Shown here: piece by piece, positions 1-8,674 of the stretch
Position numbering within the stretch: the first letter of the stretch is position 1
How the letters are laid out: each line of letters starts with the position of its first letter
NCBI RefSeq assembly: GCF_009910365.1
Contig: NZ_CP036423.1
Coordinates: 62,001-126,000 of the forward strand
Length of the DNA: 64,000 nt
DNA from: Aequoribacter fuscus
Lineage (GTDB): Bacteria > Pseudomonadota > Gammaproteobacteria > Pseudomonadales > Halieaceae
Direction of reading: 5' to 3'
Position numbers and translations under genes: made by a program
Notes under the pieces: model-generated
What the model saw: the letters and a program-made list of their open reading frames with translations, nothing else
What the model was told of the DNA's origin: nothing
Database searches by the model: none

Positions 1-882
1 GAAACCGAGATATGGCCAAACCTAGTCGCGCAGGCCGCTGCGAGGGCTGTCCCGGTCGCCTTATTAAATGCTCGTCTATCGGCAAGGTCGGCTCGTGGCT
101 ACGGACGATTCGGAGCCCTGCTGAAACCGACATTGCGATCACTCGATTTGATTGTGGCGCAGACTAAAGCCGACGCTCGGCGTTTTATGGCCTTGGGCGT
201 TGAACCTTCGCGCTTGGCCATCTCGGGAAACATAAAGTTTGATCAACATCTCACGCCAGAACTACACGCAGAGGCTGCACAAATTCGCGCACAGTGGGGC
301 GGAGGTACGCGTGATGTGTGGTTGGCGGCCAGCACGCACGAAGGCGAAGAGCAGCAAGTTTTGCGCGCTTATGAATTGCTCGTTAAACAACACCCCAAAG
401 TCTTGCTATGTATCGTGCCGAGACATCCAGATCGCTTTGATCGGGTATTCCAAATGGCGCTTGCAGCGAATCCGAAGACGATGCGTCGTTCTTCAAACCC
501 CGCCATTGAGGCCGGTACGCAGATTGTTGTGGCAGACACTATGGGCGAGTTGGTGCCGATGCTAGGTGCTGCCGATGTCGTTTTTATGGGCGGGTCTTTA
601 GTGCCGACCGGAGGCCACAATATGCTAGAGGTGGCGCAATGGGGTGTCCCGGTGGTGTCTGGGCCACATACATTCAATTTTGCTTATGCTAGCCGCTTGC
701 TCATAAAAGCTCAGGCCATGTTAATTGCAAAAGACGCGGAGGAGTTGGCGCTTGTCGTTTCGGGTTTGCTTGCCAATCAAACTAACCGTCATAGGATGGG
801 TCTGCGCGGCCAAACGGCGGTGGCAGGGGAGCGAGGCGCATTGGAGCGCCTCGTACAAGCAATAAGGCCCCTATTGGCCTGA
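1..882 (+). CDS. waaA: 3-deoxy-D-manno-octulosonic acid transferase, 3' part
   Basis: Transfers Kdo from CMP-Kdo to lipid IVA in the inner core of lipopolysaccharide at the inner membrane. The frame is open from base 1, so the start lies outside the window. The first codons read ETEIWPNL, the conserved acceptor-domain motif of the GT30 family. The C-terminal Rossmann half carries the family signature GGSLVPTGGHN at about 593-625, followed by EVAQWGVPVVSGPHTFNF. About 293 residues are present against some 425 in E. coli WaaA, so roughly 130 N-terminal residues are missing. It ends tail to tail with tolC, overlapping by 12 bp, with no room for a separate terminator. Confidence 0.95.
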   Translation, partial: ETEIWPNLVAQAAARAVPVALLNARLSARSARGYGRFGALLKPTLRSLDLIVAQTKADARRFMALGVEPSRLAISGNIKFDQHLTPELHAEAAQIRAQWGGGTRDVWLAASTHEGEEQQVLRAYELLVKQHPKVLLCIVPRHPDRFDRVFQMALAANPKTMRRSSNPAIEAGTQIVVADTMGELVPMLGAADVVFMGGSLVPTGGHNMLEVAQWGVPVVSGPHTFNFAYASRLLIKAQAMLIAKDAEELALVVSGLLANQTNRHRMGLRGQTAVAGERGALERLVQAIRPLLA

Positions 883-2280
883 TTGGGTAACCGCTTTGGG
901 TGCTTCGAGGTACTTGCTCAAATCCGCGACATCTTTGGGACTTAACAAGCCGGCTTGCTGTTTTAGGCGAAGTTGGTTCAGTACATAATCGTAACGTGTA
1001 TTCGCGTAATCGCGCTCCGCCGCATACAGGGCGTTTTGCGCGTTGAGAACATCAACCACGTTACGCGTGCCGACGTTGTAACCCGCCTGTGTGGCTTCCA
1101 GGGCACTTTTAGACGATACAATGGCTTGAGCACGCGCTTTGACTCGCGCCGCGTCACTCAAAACGGTCATGTGTAGCGCGCGAGTCTGTGCGATGGTGTT
1201 ACGCTGTAAACCAATGCGGGATTCACGCGCAGCGTTAAACTGCTCTGCCGCTCGGCGGCGATTAGCGCTGATCGCTCCACCGGCGAATAGAGGTAACTCT
1301 AAGCGCAACCGCACGACGTCTTGCTCTCGATCACTTCTAGGGGGCACGTTAAATACAGAATCTTGCCGGCTGACCCCTTCGGTTTCGAAATCTGAGGTCG
1401 AGAATGATCCGCTCAGCGTAGGCGCGTGCTCTAGGCGTTTGGCCTTGGAATTTTGTTGCGCTGCGGTTTCGCCTAAGCGCGAGGCTTTGAGTTGCAGGTT
1501 GTTTTCAAGGGCAAAATCTACCCACGCCGCGCGATCGGCCGGCTCTGGCGGCGCGATAGGAAAGTTCGCGCTGAGTGTGAACAAACGCTCGTGTTTCATG
1601 TTGGTCAGCACCGATAAGTTTTCCAGTGCGACATCGAGACGGTTTTCATCGGTTAAGCGGCCAACGCGGGCAAGGTCAAAAGCGGCTTGTGCCTCATGTA
1701 CATCGGTAAGGGCGATCAGGCCGACTTCAAAACGTTGCTGCGTCTGCTCAAGTTGTCGCTCAAGTGCGCGTTCTTGCGCTTTGGAAGCCGCCAAGTTGTC
1801 TTGGGCGCGCAGTACGCCAAAGTAGGCTTGCGACACGCGCACAATTAAGTCTTGCTGTTGCGCGGCAAACGTCGCCTCGGCTTGTTCGGTGAGGGATTTG
1901 CTGGCTTGGAAGGTAAACCATGCGGGCAAATCGAATAGAGCCTGGCTAAGCGATACGGTGTAGCCTTTCGACGTCGTATCCGAGAAACTCTCGATTTCTT
2001 CAATGATACCGTTGCCATTGGCGTCTAGGCCTACCAAGCTATTGGCAACCGTGCTGGTCTCGGTCTCGTTATAGTCATAGCTGGCGCCAACTTGAGGTAA
2101 CAGCGCCGACTTGGCGAGGGTTTCTTGTTCACGGTCGGCTCTGAATTGTGCCGCGTAGGCTTTGAGCTGCGCGTCGTTTTCTAAGGCCAATTCGTAGATA
2201 TCTTGAAGTGATTGCGCATGGCCTACCGTGGCGGAAAATACCAGTGCCGCGAAGGTTGAAGTAAGTAACCGGAGCTTCAT
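871..2280 (-). CDS. tolC: TolC family outer membrane efflux protein
   Basis: Trimeric outer-membrane and periplasmic duct for type I secretion and tripartite efflux pumps. The 469-aa product begins with a clear signal peptide, MKLRLLTSTFAALVFSATVG, probably cut after AHA or nearby. The ATG at 2280 is chosen over upstream in-frame starts at up to 2370 because it puts the signal peptide at the N terminus. Two repeated OEP domains follow, with coiled-coil helices and the usual late motif GYNVGTRNVVDVLNAQNALY. Length is normal for TolC. It is divergent from yqiB, as tolC is from nudF-yqiB in enterobacteria, supporting true TolC orthology. Confidence 0.93.
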   Translation of the reverse strand: MKLRLLTSTFAALVFSATVGHAQSLQDIYELALENDAQLKAYAAQFRADREQETLAKSALLPQVGASYDYNETETSTVANSLVGLDANGNGIIEEIESFSDTTSKGYTVSLSQALFDLPAWFTFQASKSLTEQAEATFAAQQQDLIVRVSQAYFGVLRAQDNLAASKAQERALERQLEQTQQRFEVGLIALTDVHEAQAAFDLARVGRLTDENRLDVALENLSVLTNMKHERLFTLSANFPIAPPEPADRAAWVDFALENNLQLKASRLGETAAQQNSKAKRLEHAPTLSGSFSTSDFETEGVSRQDSVFNVPPRSDREQDVVRLRLELPLFAGGAISANRRRAAEQFNAARESRIGLQRNTIAQTRALHMTVLSDAARVKARAQAIVSSKSALEATQAGYNVGTRNVVDVLNAQNALYAAERDYANTRYDYVLNQLRLKQQAGLLSPKDVADLSKYLEAPKAVTQSGQ

Positions 2281-2480
2281 TATTGGGCCCTTGTTCAAAA
2301 GGTTTAGTTTAACAGCGCTACGCGCACAAAGCATGCACGTTGTGTAAGTCATATACGCAGACTGCCCCACTTTTGATTCATATCAGCGCAAAATAGGTGA
2401 GCTAGATCACTTTTCAAAGGTGCGGTACTTCCGTTTTTGTAATACCATCATTCACTATCTATGGGCTTATGACATAATCA

Positions 2481-2981
2481 ATGAAGCAATCGACTCGCCA
2501 AAGAGCGGTATCAGCGGCCTCGCGTTACAAGTTGAGCTTGTCGTCTTTGCACGCGACTTGCGAATCGAACTACGCTCGGTTTTTGCGCCTATTCCCCGCT
2601 TACGAACAATGCAACGAGCGCGTCATTGCCCTAGACCACGCCCGCGTTGTGTTGGCGGTTACCGAGCGCTGTCGCTACACCACGACTTTCAAGATAAAGC
2701 AGCTGATCGGCGCTGCGCCCGAGTGGGCCAAAAGCTTCGAGCTCGAAGTGCGCGCTTATCACGACGCCAGAATGTTAGAAGTGCGCTCGTTTCAGGGTAG
2801 TCGACACATTCAAGGTCGTTACCAATACCCCAACAAAGCGATGCTGCAAAAAGACGAGAAAGTACAGCAGAACCAATTTGTGGCTGAGTGGTTAGAGCAC
2901 ATTTTGGCCAGAGGTTACAGCGTATCCCAGTTTGATATTACGTGTTCGCAGCAATCCACGTTGGGTGATCACGATGACTAG
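2481..2981 (+). CDS. yqiB: DUF1249 family protein YqiB
   Basis: Conserved gammaproteobacterial protein of unknown biochemical function. The 166-aa sequence has the family core around LHATCESNYARFLRLFP and the tail motif KDEKVQQNQFVAEWLEHILARGY. No signal peptide or membrane segment is seen; it is probably cytoplasmic. It overlaps cpdA by 8 bp and the two are likely co-transcribed and translationally coupled. In E. coli the same gene lies between nudF and cpdA; here no nudF is present upstream, only the tolC promoter region. Confidence 0.85.
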   Translation: MKQSTRQRAVSAASRYKLSLSSLHATCESNYARFLRLFPAYEQCNERVIALDHARVVLAVTERCRYTTTFKIKQLIGAAPEWAKSFELEVRAYHDARMLEVRSFQGSRHIQGRYQYPNKAMLQKDEKVQQNQFVAEWLEHILARGYSVSQFDITCSQQSTLGDHDD

Positions 2982-3816
2982 TTTACTCGACACCATCGTC
3001 ATCGAGCACGACCCCGCGCAAGCAGTGGACGTGCTGCAAATAACCGATACGCATTTGGGGGTAGAGCCCAATACGCCTCTACTGTCGATGGATACCGATG
3101 ATTCACTCCTGGCCGTATTAGATTCAGCGGGCAAAGTGTTACCAGCGCCTGATCTCCTGTTAGCCACGGGTGATTTGTCAGACCAAGGCGCCTTGAACGC
3201 CTATTTCCGTCTGCGTGATTACACGCGCTCGGTCTGTCAACACCAGTTTTGGCTATTGGGTAATCACGATCATGCCGAAACGTTGCGTCAAGCAACAGAC
3301 GACAACAAAGATCTAATTCGCAACGATATTCGGGTGGGCGCATGGCAAATTGTGATGCTGAACTCCCAAATTCCGGGGCAGGTGGGTGGCCGCTTAGGCC
3401 CCAGACAGTTGGCTTTGCTCGAAGAAGCTCTGCAAGCAGGCGCCGATGCGGGGCTGAACACTCTCGTGTGTCTGCATCATCAGCCCGAGCCCGTAGGCAG
3501 CGCTTGGATTGATTCTCAGGCGGTCGTCGATGCCGATGAGATGTTTGCCGTGATCGAACAATACCCAAATGCGAAAGCGGTGCTGTGGGGGCATGTACAT
3601 CAAGAGGTCGATTATCTGCGCAAGAGCGTACGGATGTTGGCTACGCCCTCTACCTGCATTCAGTTTGCGCGGCATAGCGACGATTTCAAAGTCGATGATT
3701 TACCTCCGGGTTTCCGTCATTTACAGCTCTTGCCCGATGGCTCGATTAACACCCAAGTCTACCGCGTCACCGATCGCAGCTTTACCGTTGATTTGGGCTC
3801 TTCAGGTTATTTATAA
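2974..3816 (+). CDS. cpdA: 3',5'-cyclic-AMP phosphodiesterase
   Basis: Metallophosphoesterase expected to hydrolyse cAMP to AMP and so tune CRP signalling. All dimetal motifs are visible in the 280-aa product: QITDTHLG, TGDLSDQG, LLGNHDH, a CLHHQP block and the final GHVHQE. The ATG at 2974 is preferred to an upstream start at 2932 because it gives the usual 8-bp overlap with yqiB, has a GGGTGA ribosome site just upstream, and places the first metal motif about 25 residues in. Located between yqiB and parE, as in E. coli. Confidence 0.9.
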   Translation: MTSLLDTIVIEHDPAQAVDVLQITDTHLGVEPNTPLLSMDTDDSLLAVLDSAGKVLPAPDLLLATGDLSDQGALNAYFRLRDYTRSVCQHQFWLLGNHDHAETLRQATDDNKDLIRNDIRVGAWQIVMLNSQIPGQVGGRLGPRQLALLEEALQAGADAGLNTLVCLHHQPEPVGSAWIDSQAVVDADEMFAVIEQYPNAKAVLWGHVHQEVDYLRKSVRMLATPSTCIQFARHSDDFKVDDLPPGFRHLQLLPDGSINTQVYRVTDRSFTVDLGSSGYL

Positions 3817-3889
3817 ATCCCCTTAAACCCATACCCGCTGACAAAGCTTTGGGCTACACTAGACCCTTGTTTTAGATTATGTGGTAGGT

Positions 3890-5779
3890 ATGAGTCAGTA
3901 CACAGCACAAGATATTGAGGTCTTAACGGGGCTTGAGCCGGTGCGTAAGCGCCCGGGTATGTATACCGATACAGCGCGCCCAAATCACCTTGCGCAGGAA
4001 GTCATTGATAACAGTGTTGATGAGGCGCTAGCCGGTTTTGCGAGCGAAATCGATGTGGTTGTCTTTAAAGACGGTTCGGTTTCGGTCAGCGATAATGGGC
4101 GCGGCATGCCCGTGGATATCCACCCAGAGCAGGGCAAGCCCGGTGTGGAGGTTATTCTGTCGACCTTGCACGCCGGCGGTAAATTCTCGAATAAGAACTA
4201 TCAGTTCAGTGGCGGGTTGCACGGCGTAGGGGTGTCGGTCGTTAATGCGCTGTCTCAGCGTCTGGAAATTACCATCAAGCGCGACGCGCAAGTGTACAGT
4301 ATGGCGTTTGCGGGTGGCGAGAAGTCCCGCGATCTTGAGGTCATCGATACCTGCGGGCGTCGCAATACCGGTACTACCGTACATTTTTGGCCTGACCCAC
4401 AGTACTTTGACTCCGTTAATATCTCGATTCCGCGCCTAAAGCATGTGCTCAGAGCCAAGGCGGTGCTGTGCCCAGGTTTGCGCGTGAACTTTTTAGACGA
4501 TGCCAAGAAAGAATCCGAGAGCTGGTATTACGAAGACGGTCTAAAAGATTATTTGCAGCAAGCAACCGACGGCTACGAAGTCTTGCCCCCTACCCCTTAC
4601 ACGGGCAGTTTTAGTGCTCAGCACTCGGCGGTGGATTGGGCTGTACAGTGGTTGCCAGAGGGCGGCGAGTTGATCACTGAAAGTTATGTCAACTTAATTC
4701 CTACGTCTCAGGGCGGTACCCACGTTAATGGTTTAAGAACGGGTTTGCTCGATGCTTTGCGAGACTTTTGCGAGCTCAGAAGCCTGTTGCCTCGGGGTAT
4801 TAAGCTTGCGCCTGAGGACATTTGGGATCGATGTGCTTTTGTGCTGTCGGTGAAACTCGAGGACCCACAGTTTTCGGGACAAACCAAAGAGCGGTTATCG
4901 TCTCGCGAAGCCGCCGCTTTTGTGTCGGGTGTTGCGAAAGACGCTTTTAGTTTGTGGTTGAATCAGGAAACTGAGTACGCCGAACAACTGGCGGAATTGT
5001 GCATCAATAATGCTCAGCGCAGAGTGCGCTCGGCCAAAAAAGTGGTGCGTAAAAAAGTGACTTCGGGCCCGGCCTTGCCCGGTAAATTGGCCGATTGTTC
5101 GGGTGAAGATCCCGCGCGTGGCGAGCTATTTTTAGTAGAGGGTGACTCCGCGGGGGGCTCGGCGAAACAGGCGCGGGACCGCGAGTTCCAGGCGATTTTG
5201 CCCTTGCGTGGTAAAATTTTAAATACCTGGGAGGTCGACTCGCAGGAGATCTTGGCCTCGCAGGAAGTGCACAACATCTCGGTGGCTCTGGGTGTGGATC
5301 CCGCGAGCGACGATTTGTCGGGTTTGCGTTACCACAAAGTGTGCATATTGGCAGACGCGGATTCCGACGGTTTGCACATCGCTACATTGATTTGTGCCTT
5401 GTTTGTGCGTCATTTCAAACCCCTGATTACCGCGGGCCATGTCTATGTTGCCATGCCGCCTTTGTACCGAATCGATGTCGGGAAAGAGGTTTACTACGCG
5501 CTGGATGATAGCGAGAAGCAGGGCATACTGGACCGTATCGAGGCCGAGAATAAACGTGCCAAAGTCAACGTGCAGCGCTTCAAGGGTTTGGGCGAGATGA
5601 ATCCGCTACAATTACGTGAAACAACCATGGCGCCCGACACTCGACGCTTGGTCCAGCTGCGTTTAGACCACGGTGATGACACCATGCAGGTCTTTGATAT
5701 GTTACTGGCGAAAAAACGTTCGAGCGATCGTCGTCAGTGGCTTGAAACGAAAGGTGATATCGCGGAAGTGTTGATATAA
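3890..5779 (+). CDS. parE: DNA topoisomerase IV subunit B
   Basis: ATPase subunit of topoisomerase IV, which decatenates replicated chromosomes with ParC. The 629-aa product starts MSQYTAQDIEVL, aligned with the E. coli start; a GTG nine bases upstream is possible but less likely. The GHKL ATPase region has EVIDNSVDEAL, SDNGRGMPVD and GGLHGVGVSVVNAL; the TOPRIM region has LFLVEGDSAGGSAKQARDR and ADADSDGLHI. The C-terminal RFKGLGEMNP block binds DNA and ParC. Length matches short-form ParE rather than GyrB (about 800 aa). Confidence 0.97.
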   Translation: MSQYTAQDIEVLTGLEPVRKRPGMYTDTARPNHLAQEVIDNSVDEALAGFASEIDVVVFKDGSVSVSDNGRGMPVDIHPEQGKPGVEVILSTLHAGGKFSNKNYQFSGGLHGVGVSVVNALSQRLEITIKRDAQVYSMAFAGGEKSRDLEVIDTCGRRNTGTTVHFWPDPQYFDSVNISIPRLKHVLRAKAVLCPGLRVNFLDDAKKESESWYYEDGLKDYLQQATDGYEVLPPTPYTGSFSAQHSAVDWAVQWLPEGGELITESYVNLIPTSQGGTHVNGLRTGLLDALRDFCELRSLLPRGIKLAPEDIWDRCAFVLSVKLEDPQFSGQTKERLSSREAAAFVSGVAKDAFSLWLNQETEYAEQLAELCINNAQRRVRSAKKVVRKKVTSGPALPGKLADCSGEDPARGELFLVEGDSAGGSAKQARDREFQAILPLRGKILNTWEVDSQEILASQEVHNISVALGVDPASDDLSGLRYHKVCILADADSDGLHIATLICALFVRHFKPLITAGHVYVAMPPLYRIDVGKEVYYALDDSEKQGILDRIEAENKRAKVNVQRFKGLGEMNPLQLRETTMAPDTRRLVQLRLDHGDDTMQVFDMLLAKKRSSDRRQWLETKGDIAEVLI

Positions 5780-5813
5780 ACCATGGGTCCCTTGCGACAT
5801 TAGGAGTAGAAGG

Positions 5814-6389
5814 ATGTTAAAGCAGAGCATAATGGCGGCGGCACTGATGTTGAGCAGTGCAGGCACATGGGCAGATTGGCAGCTCGATTCAAGCCAATCC
5901 ACTCTGACGTTTTTGAGTGATAAAAACGCGGGTGTGGTCGAGCAGCATGCTTTTGAGGTTTTTGATGTGGCGGTCTCAGAAGCTGGAGAGATACGCGCAG
6001 ACATCGAGCTTGCAAGCGTCGAAACGCGCATCGGTATTCGCAATGAGCGCATGCGCGAGATGCTGTTCAAAGTGGCAGAGTTCCCAAAGGCGACCTTGAG
6101 CGGCAACTTGGGCGAGCTCGATTTGGCCTCTTTGGGTGCGGCGCCGCAAATGGCCAGTATTCCATTGACCTTGAGTCTGCATGGTTCTGCTCAGGCGGTG
6201 GTTGCCGATGTGTGGGTCAGCCAGGCAGAGGGTGCATTGTACGTGAGCACGGTGAACCCCATTCTAGTGCGAGCTGCTGATTTTGGTTTGGCTGAGGGCG
6301 TTGAGGCATTGCGCGTGGTGGCCGGGCTCAAAACCATTGGGCAGACCGTACCTGTGAGTTTTAATCTACGTCTGACTAACGCGCAATAG
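5814..6389 (+). CDS. YceI family periplasmic lipocalin-like protein
   Basis: YceI proteins are beta-barrel periplasmic proteins that bind isoprenoid-type lipids; their physiological role is poorly defined. The 191-aa product has an N-terminal signal peptide, MLKQSIMAAALMLSSAGTWA, then WQLDSSQSTLTFLSDKNAG, the typical first strand of the domain. The family motif with VETRIGIRNERMREMLF sits in the middle. An AGGAG ribosome site lies about 7 bases before the ATG. It follows parE by about 35 bp and may be transcribed with it. Its 3' end overlaps the convergent cytochrome gene by 14 bp. Confidence 0.85.
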   Translation: MLKQSIMAAALMLSSAGTWADWQLDSSQSTLTFLSDKNAGVVEQHAFEVFDVAVSEAGEIRADIELASVETRIGIRNERMREMLFKVAEFPKATLSGNLGELDLASLGAAPQMASIPLTLSLHGSAQAVVADVWVSQAEGALYVSTVNPILVRAADFGLAEGVEALRVVAGLKTIGQTVPVSFNLRLTNAQ

Positions 6390-8613
6390 CGCTTCGTTCG
6401 AGTTGCTGGCGCCAGACCTGATACTGGCGATTATTTGGCGCTAACTCGGTAAGTTGGCGCACCGCCTCGAGTGCGGTGCGCGTGTCATCCGCTTCCGCCG
6501 CGAACTGCACCAGAGCCTGCAAAGCCTCCTCGTTGTTGGGCCACTTGCGGCTAACGCCTCTGAGTGTTCTTATGGCGTCGTGCAATTTGCCCTGACCGTG
6601 CAGCGCGATGGCGTAGGTGTAGCGGTAGCGAGCGGACTCCGCTTTAGCAGCACTCGCCAGTTGCGTTAATCCTTGGCGGTAATCCTGATTGCGGATATGG
6701 GCGAGCCCCAAGGCAAACGCAAGGTCAGGGTTATCTGCGATCTGTGTCAGTCCACGTTCGAGCGTATTGATAGCCTCCTGGTTATTGCCAGAGTTTGCCT
6801 CGACATCGGCCTTGTTTATGTAGGCTGCTAACAGTTGGGGGTTCTTTGTTAAGGCAGTTTGGTAGCGACGTAATGCCGCTTCGATATTGCCCTGCCGTGT
6901 CTCGTAGTCGCCTAAACTGAGATGCTGTTCTGCTTGATCCAAGTGGCGTTCAGCAATGGCGCGATACTCGGTATCGAGAGTACGTAGTTGCTGTGCTTGT
7001 GCTGTAGAAAGGTTGACGTCGGCTATGCCTGCGAGCGCAAATGCCAGAGTCAGTCGTACGCTGAGGTCTTTATCCCCCAGTAAAGGTAGCAATAGTTCGT
7101 TCTTCAGATTGTCTGGCAGGTTACCGGCTTGGCGCACCGCACTTTGGCGAATTAAGGGATCCGAACTTGTGAGCGCCAGCTGCAGGGTCGTCAGCGCACT
7201 TTGATTATTCAATCCCAAGGCGTTGATTGCGCTAGCTCGCCAAATGGCCGGTTGTGCCTCAGACAAGGCGATTTCCTGCAGAGTTTGCTGGCCTTTGGCT
7301 TGCCCGAGGCTCGCGGCATGAAAGGCTAGAGTGCGCTCGGTCTGTTGGTCGCGTCGCAACTGACCCCACTCGCTTAAGTGCATCATTGCCCAGTCGGCAG
7401 TTTTATCCTCGTGGCATTTGTTGCAGGCGTTGGGTGTGCCGGTGTTGATGGTCAGGTCAGGCCGAGGGATTTGCATGCTATGGTCACGTCGCGCATCGAC
7501 CCCCATATAGGTTGTTGTGCTCATATGGCAGTCGACACATTGTGCTCCGGCCGAGCTTGGTTGATGGTGATGGTGCTTGGCGGTGTCGAAAACCTCGGGC
7601 TGGTGACAGCTGGCGCAAAGCGCGTTGGTCTGCGTGTAGATTTTGCCGCTGTGAGGGTTGTGACAGTCAGTACAGGTGACACCGGCTTGGTACATTTTGC
7701 TTTGTATGAAAGACCCATGCACGAACACCTCATCTTGGATTTGCCCGTCGGGGTAGTAAAGGCCCGGCTCAAGTAAAGCTAGGCGATGAGTTTGCGACAG
7801 TGCTTGTCCGTGTTGGTAATCACCCAGGTGGCTGCGTCGTGAATGACAGCGCGCGCAGGTGTTAATTTGTGCATCGTTATCGTTCGCAGAGACGCGCTGC
7901 GCGATGGCCTTATCGTTAAACGCCCAATGCGCTCTTTGTTTAAGTTGACTTGGCCACGGTGGTGCGGCTTGGCTTTGATCGCCTTGCGCCCATGCCAGAT
8001 GGGCTTGTCCAGGCCCATGACAGGCCTCGCAACCGACCGATACTTCGCTAAAGGTCGTGTTGTAGCTGTCATTTGCTGCGTCGTAGTTTTTGTTAACGTC
8101 GGTCGAGTGGCACTCGGCGCAGGAGTTGTTCCAGTTCTGATACAACCCGCTCCAGTGCAGAGGGTCATTGGGAGCAATGTATTCATCGGGTGTTAAATGA
8201 TACCAACGCTGCCCCCCTTCGTTGTTTGGGCGCGCATCCCAAGCAACGGTAAAGCTTTGCAATCGCCCGTTATCGGTCGGAATAAGGTATTGCTGTAGGG
8301 GATAGACGCCAAAGGTGTAGGCGACTTCGAAAGTCGTTTCACCTGTCTTGGTATCGTCGGTAGTAATAAAGAACCGACCGTCCTCCTGATGAAAACGGCT
8401 CGTTTTACCGAACCATGCAAACTCCTCGCCTTCAAAGGGTGCGAGTACGGTCGTACGAGAGGGTTTCGCCATAGCGGCCTGATGGTGGGAGGCACGCCAA
8501 TCCGTATACTCATTTTGGTGACATAGCGCACAGGCCTCAGACCCTAGGTATTCGTCTGAGGATGCAGGTGCGCTTAGGCTCAGCACATAAAAAACAAAAA
8601 GCAGTAAAGGCAT
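6376..8613 (-). CDS. Octaheme c-type cytochrome with HEAT and TPR repeats
   Basis: Exported multiheme electron carrier or redox enzyme of unknown substrate, 745 aa. A short signal peptide (MPLLLFVFYVLSLSAPASS) is followed by eight CXXCH heme sites at about residues 28, 165, 195, 253, 314, 333, 359 and 397 (CALCH, CAECH, CEACH, CARCH, CTDCH, CASCH, CVDCH, CNKCH). From about 440 to 540 come HEAT-like helical repeats, and from about 575 to the end TPR repeats such as AYINKADVEANSGNNQEAIN. The heme region resembles the cytochrome c554/NrfA-type fold, but no active-site lysine motif (CXXCK) is present. Cytochrome c maturation genes are not in the window. Family membership is clear; function is not. 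Confidence 0.85.
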   Translation of the reverse strand: MPLLLFVFYVLSLSAPASSDEYLGSEACALCHQNEYTDWRASHHQAAMAKPSRTTVLAPFEGEEFAWFGKTSRFHQEDGRFFITTDDTKTGETTFEVAYTFGVYPLQQYLIPTDNGRLQSFTVAWDARPNNEGGQRWYHLTPDEYIAPNDPLHWSGLYQNWNNSCAECHSTDVNKNYDAANDSYNTTFSEVSVGCEACHGPGQAHLAWAQGDQSQAAPPWPSQLKQRAHWAFNDKAIAQRVSANDNDAQINTCARCHSRRSHLGDYQHGQALSQTHRLALLEPGLYYPDGQIQDEVFVHGSFIQSKMYQAGVTCTDCHNPHSGKIYTQTNALCASCHQPEVFDTAKHHHHQPSSAGAQCVDCHMSTTTYMGVDARRDHSMQIPRPDLTINTGTPNACNKCHEDKTADWAMMHLSEWGQLRRDQQTERTLAFHAASLGQAKGQQTLQEIALSEAQPAIWRASAINALGLNNQSALTTLQLALTSSDPLIRQSAVRQAGNLPDNLKNELLLPLLGDKDLSVRLTLAFALAGIADVNLSTAQAQQLRTLDTEYRAIAERHLDQAEQHLSLGDYETRQGNIEAALRRYQTALTKNPQLLAAYINKADVEANSGNNQEAINTLERGLTQIADNPDLAFALGLAHIRNQDYRQGLTQLASAAKAESARYRYTYAIALHGQGKLHDAIRTLRGVSRKWPNNEEALQALVQFAAEADDTRTALEAVRQLTELAPNNRQYQVWRQQLERSAIAR

Positions 8614-8674
8614 GGTTATTAGGCTTTGGGATCAGCCGCAACCCTACCTTAAATAGGCAAATGATGGAATCACC

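Noticed and set aside
1139-1825. Long 228-codon plus-strand open frame inside tolC
   Set aside because: Antisense shadow of tolC; the translation is rich in Arg, Ser and Cys with no family pattern.
7378-8196. Plus-strand open frames inside the multiheme cytochrome gene
   Set aside because: Antisense shadows caused by codon bias; the minus strand carries eight heme motifs in one continuous frame.
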